In this document: piece by piece, positions 31,740-34,829 of the stretch
Numbering within the stretch: position 1 is the first letter of the stretch
Layout of the letters: every line of letters begins with the position of its first letter
Source of the DNA: Pseudomonadota bacterium
GTDB taxonomy: Bacteria; Pseudomonadota; Gammaproteobacteria; Eutrophobiales; Eutrophobiaceae
Assembly (NCBI GenBank): GCA_022574295.1
Contig: JACZSJ010000013.1
Span: 1 to 34,829 of the forward strand
DNA: 34,829 bases
Reading direction: 5' to 3'
Notes under the pieces: generated by a model
The model's database searches: none
The model's input: only the letters and a program-made list of their open reading frames with translations
What the model was told of the DNA's origin: nothing
Made by a program: the position numbers and the translations under genes

Positions 31740-33572
31740 CTAAGGCACTATCTTTATTCTCTGAATTTTGTGACTAATCACATCATCATACAACTTAGCT
31801 ATATCCTTATCTTTAGGAAATTGCTTATGGGCGATCTCCATATGTTTCAACATTAATGGATAATCACCAATATCACCATATAATTTGGCAAGTATAAGAC
31901 TCAGTTTACCTTTTGAATTGTTTGACTGTAAAAATCGATTGCGTAATAAAGCATCTGCAAAGACAATTGATCTTTTCGGATCTGACCAGTTATAAGTATC
32001 TGCATTACTAAGATATAGAGTAAACTCGTTCAGAATGTCTGGATGAACTCTCTGGCTTGCAAACGCATCTTCCATTTCTCGATAAAATTCTTCGGATAAA
32101 CCTTGATTTGTAATATGTTTAGTAATCAGTAGATTGAAATAGTGATTTGCAAAAGGTCTTATGGTATGTTTTATGTTTTGCAAAACAATTCCAGCCTCCG
32201 CAAATTTTCCGACCTTCATTAACTCTTTAGCCAGTTTATCATTTGCACGATAAGACCGGGGATGATGTCTGATTTCAGTTTCTATATGCTCCCCAGCAGT
32301 AGACCATTGATGATTTCTTATTAAGGTCAGTGTCATTAACAAAATCAATATGAATATACCGATTAATCTAAAAGCTGGTCGCAATTTTTCCTGACGTTGA
32401 TACAGCACCAATACACACCATGACATACCCATTATCACCCCGATACCAGGCAAATAATTCCGGTGCTCAAAGGCGATTTCAAGAGAAAGAAAACTGGATT
32501 CTATGATATGACCCACAAGAAACCACAATATGGAAAAACTCAATATTGGCACGCGATATCGCAAAATAATTGCAATCAGAAATACAGCACCCCATGCAAT
32601 AGTACTTAACAACGTGCTCACTGGATGCAACCATCCTGTTGATAATGAAAAATCATCTAGATATAAACCCATTCGGGCAAGATCGGGTAATAGCAAACTA
32701 TGAACGTAAGTCCAGAGCACTCGTGATTCGGTCATTAACCGTTGTCCCGGCGTAAAATCCCGCCCATGATATGAGCCCAAAATAAAGTCAGGATTGCTTA
32801 ATAAATACACCACGGTAGCAAAGATAGACAGAACAAGTATCTGATGGAGTCTGCGTAATAGTGCACTCATTGCGCCAAAGCGAAACAACGTGATTTCGGC
32901 AACAAGACAAAGCAGCGGTAAAATAACTGCATTTTCCTTACTTAGCATGCCTAATGGCCAACAAATAAATAAACCTGTAAAAAGTGCCAGATGCCCTGTT
33001 GCTTGGGTATTTTCAAATTGAGACAATCTGCATCTTAAATATGCAGCAAATCCCAACAAGGTAAATAGTGCTGATAATTGTGCCATCCGTTGAACCGAGT
33101 AAAGAACAGTACTGACATTAAGGGGGTGGATTACCCAAATTACGGCTGTTAACAGGGCAATCCAACGACCATATTCTGGTTTAACTGGATGATAGATGTT
33201 GTTGTCAAGTAGTCTGTCCGCACGAAATATCCAGCTCAGAATCAGGAAGATAGTCCAGGCGGTAAACAGATGGATGAGCAGATTTACAAGTTTAAAGCCA
33301 TATGGTTCAAGACCACCGATGAAATAGTTCATTGCAAAACTCAGCTTTGCAACAGGGCGGGATGATAATATATGTGTCCGCCCATCGGGGCCAATGAATA
33401 ACTGCGACAGATTTTCGAACGAGAAGCTTTCGACATGTATCTGCTTGTTTTCGACGATACTTCCATAATCATCGAGAACAAAGCTACCATCAAGTCCTGG
33501 CAGATAAATAAGGTAGGTGATTAAACAAATAGATGAAAAAAGAACGAGGTCTGTAATCCGTTGTCTATGCAT
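31740..33572 (-). CDS. GT-C/TMTC-like multi-pass membrane protein with TPR-like C-terminus (putative protein or glycan glycosyltransferase)
   Basis: LIYLPGLDGSFVLDDYGSIVENKQI near TM1, many TM segments, soluble helical C-terminus. Start chosen at MHRQRITDLVLF. Confidence 0.6.
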   Translation of the reverse strand: MHRQRITDLVLFSSICLITYLIYLPGLDGSFVLDDYGSIVENKQIHVESFSFENLSQLFIGPDGRTHILSSRPVAKLSFAMNYFIGGLEPYGFKLVNLLIHLFTAWTIFLILSWIFRADRLLDNNIYHPVKPEYGRWIALLTAVIWVIHPLNVSTVLYSVQRMAQLSALFTLLGFAAYLRCRLSQFENTQATGHLALFTGLFICWPLGMLSKENAVILPLLCLVAEITLFRFGAMSALLRRLHQILVLSIFATVVYLLSNPDFILGSYHGRDFTPGQRLMTESRVLWTYVHSLLLPDLARMGLYLDDFSLSTGWLHPVSTLLSTIAWGAVFLIAIILRYRVPILSFSILWFLVGHIIESSFLSLEIAFEHRNYLPGIGVIMGMSWCVLVLYQRQEKLRPAFRLIGIFILILLMTLTLIRNHQWSTAGEHIETEIRHHPRSYRANDKLAKELMKVGKFAEAGIVLQNIKHTIRPFANHYFNLLITKHITNQGLSEEFYREMEDAFASQRVHPDILNEFTLYLSNADTYNWSDPKRSIVFADALLRNRFLQSNNSKGKLSLILAKLYGDIGDYPLMLKHMEIAHKQFPKDKDIAKLYDDVISHKIQRIKIVP

Positions 33573-33760
33573 TAATGATGTACCTTCTGTTTGGATTAAT
33601 ATTAATACATGCCTGTAAGGATACAGGCCTCTAAAATCTGGCAAGGCAGCAAACCCAGAAATAATTAATGCAATGTTAGAACATATTTCCTGATGTAGTT
33701 AGTAATTCATCAAAAGATGAGAGCGAAGGTTTTTATATATTAAAATCCAATTTTACATAA

Positions 33761-34231
33761 TCAGCCATCGTCAACTGTAACGAGTAAGCCATACTTTTCC
33801 AGTAGAACATTGTGAACACCTTTAATTTCCTTTAATGCTGCCAAGTAACGAGCTCTTTCCTTAATTGAGAATTCCTCAGTAGCGGAATCCATAGTACCGG
33901 CGATTTCCTGATAAATTATTTCACGGTCAGGGTTTCCGGCCAGTAGCCTTGAATACAATCGAAGTTTCACATAGCCATCGTCAGCACTGTAAATAAAATT
34001 CCACCATATTTCATCAATCTCATCATCAAAAATTGACACCAGTGTCTCAGAGCGTAATTTTTTAGCATCATCAAATCGTTCATATAAAAGCAACGTTTGA
34101 TGTTTGAAACGATAATCACGTAATTTCACTATGTCTGAATCTAGATACAGCCAATAAGCAAACCCAGAACAGATAAAAATCGAACAAGCCAGTATAAGAT
34201 AGCTTACACATAATCCATCTTTGTTTAACAT
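33761..34231 (-). CDS. Hypothetical protein with one N-terminal TM segment
   Basis: LCVSYLILACSIFICSGFAYWLYL hydrophobic segment followed by an acidic soluble domain; operon-like spacing with neighbours. Confidence 0.55.
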   Translation of the reverse strand: MLNKDGLCVSYLILACSIFICSGFAYWLYLDSDIVKLRDYRFKHQTLLLYERFDDAKKLRSETLVSIFDDEIDEIWWNFIYSADDGYVKLRLYSRLLAGNPDREIIYQEIAGTMDSATEEFSIKERARYLAALKEIKGVHNVLLEKYGLLVTVDDG

Positions 34232-34246
34232 TATTTAATATCTTCG

Positions 34247-34829
34247 TTATTCATACTCAGAATTTTTTAAAGGTAGATATGCGCTTTTTTGAATATTATT
34301 GACAGAATAATCGCCAACAACAATGTCCTTATCCGTAATTCCAAAAAGACGGTCACCATGTAATTCACCGCCTTTACTATAACGCGGATTTTTACGATAT
34401 AGCGCGATGGCATTTCCTGGTTCAAGTGAAAATTCAATATTTTCGATCTGTGCAATCGACTGGTCTTTGACAGCAATACCAAGCTGGCAATTTTTGAGCT
34501 GGCTGTTTTGTATTGTTACCTGGCTGGCCTCACCAACAGAGATACATTTATCTCCACTGCCGACTATATTGACATTATCGATCATAGTTTTCGAATTCAT
34601 TAAATCAATGGCGTCGTTGCCAATATTGAAGAACTTTGAGTCAGATACGGTTACATCAACAATATCCATATCCAGGGCATCAAATGCAGTATTTTTAAAT
34701 TCACAACGTTTTATAGTCCCCTGACTGTACGCAATATGAACGGCATCATCACCGATACTATTATTACTGATAGTGCAATTTTCTAACCGAAAAGAATCAA
34801 CATCATGAATCTTTAACTGGCCGGGGTAA
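34247..34829 (-). CDS. Right-handed parallel beta-helix repeat protein, C-terminal part; open at the window edge
   Basis: Reading frame continues past the ORF-track start (34669) to the window end: ..LKIHDVDSFRLENCTISNNSIGDDAVHIAYSQGTIKRCEFKNTAFDALDMDIVDVTVSDSKFFNIGNDAIDLMNSKTMIDNVNIVGSGDKCISVGEAS.. repetitive beta-helix coils. Confidence 0.75.
   Translation of the reverse strand, partial: YPGQLKIHDVDSFRLENCTISNNSIGDDAVHIAYSQGTIKRCEFKNTAFDALDMDIVDVTVSDSKFFNIGNDAIDLMNSKTMIDNVNIVGSGDKCISVGEASQVTIQNSQLKNCQLGIAVKDQSIAQIENIEFSLEPGNAIALYRKNPRYSKGGELHGDRLFGITDKDIVVGDYSVNNIQKSAYLPLKNSEYE

Overview
The window is a gammaproteobacterial-type chromosomal segment. From about 0.1 to 22.8 kb it is mostly housekeeping: rlmD, a PolB-like exonuclease, cysM, rimI, family-4 UDG, the ilvB-ilvH-ilvC-psd-like-pssA-leuA cluster, proS, acyP, yihY, arsC, wrbA, hda, an AI-2E/PerM-type permease, a DUF2066 protein, purM, trmJ and suhB. 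From about 22.9 kb to the right edge it is a surface-glycan region: glycosyltransferases, an asparagine-synthase-type amidotransferase, a flippase, a methyltransferase, a TMTC-like GT-C membrane protein and a truncated beta-helix protein. The most interesting signals are outside or hidden within the annotated genes. (1) Two unrelated-in-sequence, MITE-like elements lie at 12209-12496 and 16293-16532. Each has terminal inverted repeats, an apparent TA target duplication and an internal series of hairpins, many with GGA in the loop on one strand. That resembles CsrA/RsmA-binding RNA, so a mobile CsrA-binding element is a testable hypothesis. For the second element the empty site can be rebuilt by eye, and it restores a tight arsC-TAA-gacc-ATG-wrbA junction. 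(2) The phosphatidylserine-decarboxylase-like protein next to pssA appears to have lost all three catalytic triad positions, including the self-cleavage serine. (3) The first ~130 bp is a high-GC sequence from another source (DUF58-like), joined to a truncated ABC substrate-binding gene through a ~20-bp stretch that fits both reading frames, so it is probably an assembly chimera. All calls were made by reading only; no searches were run.
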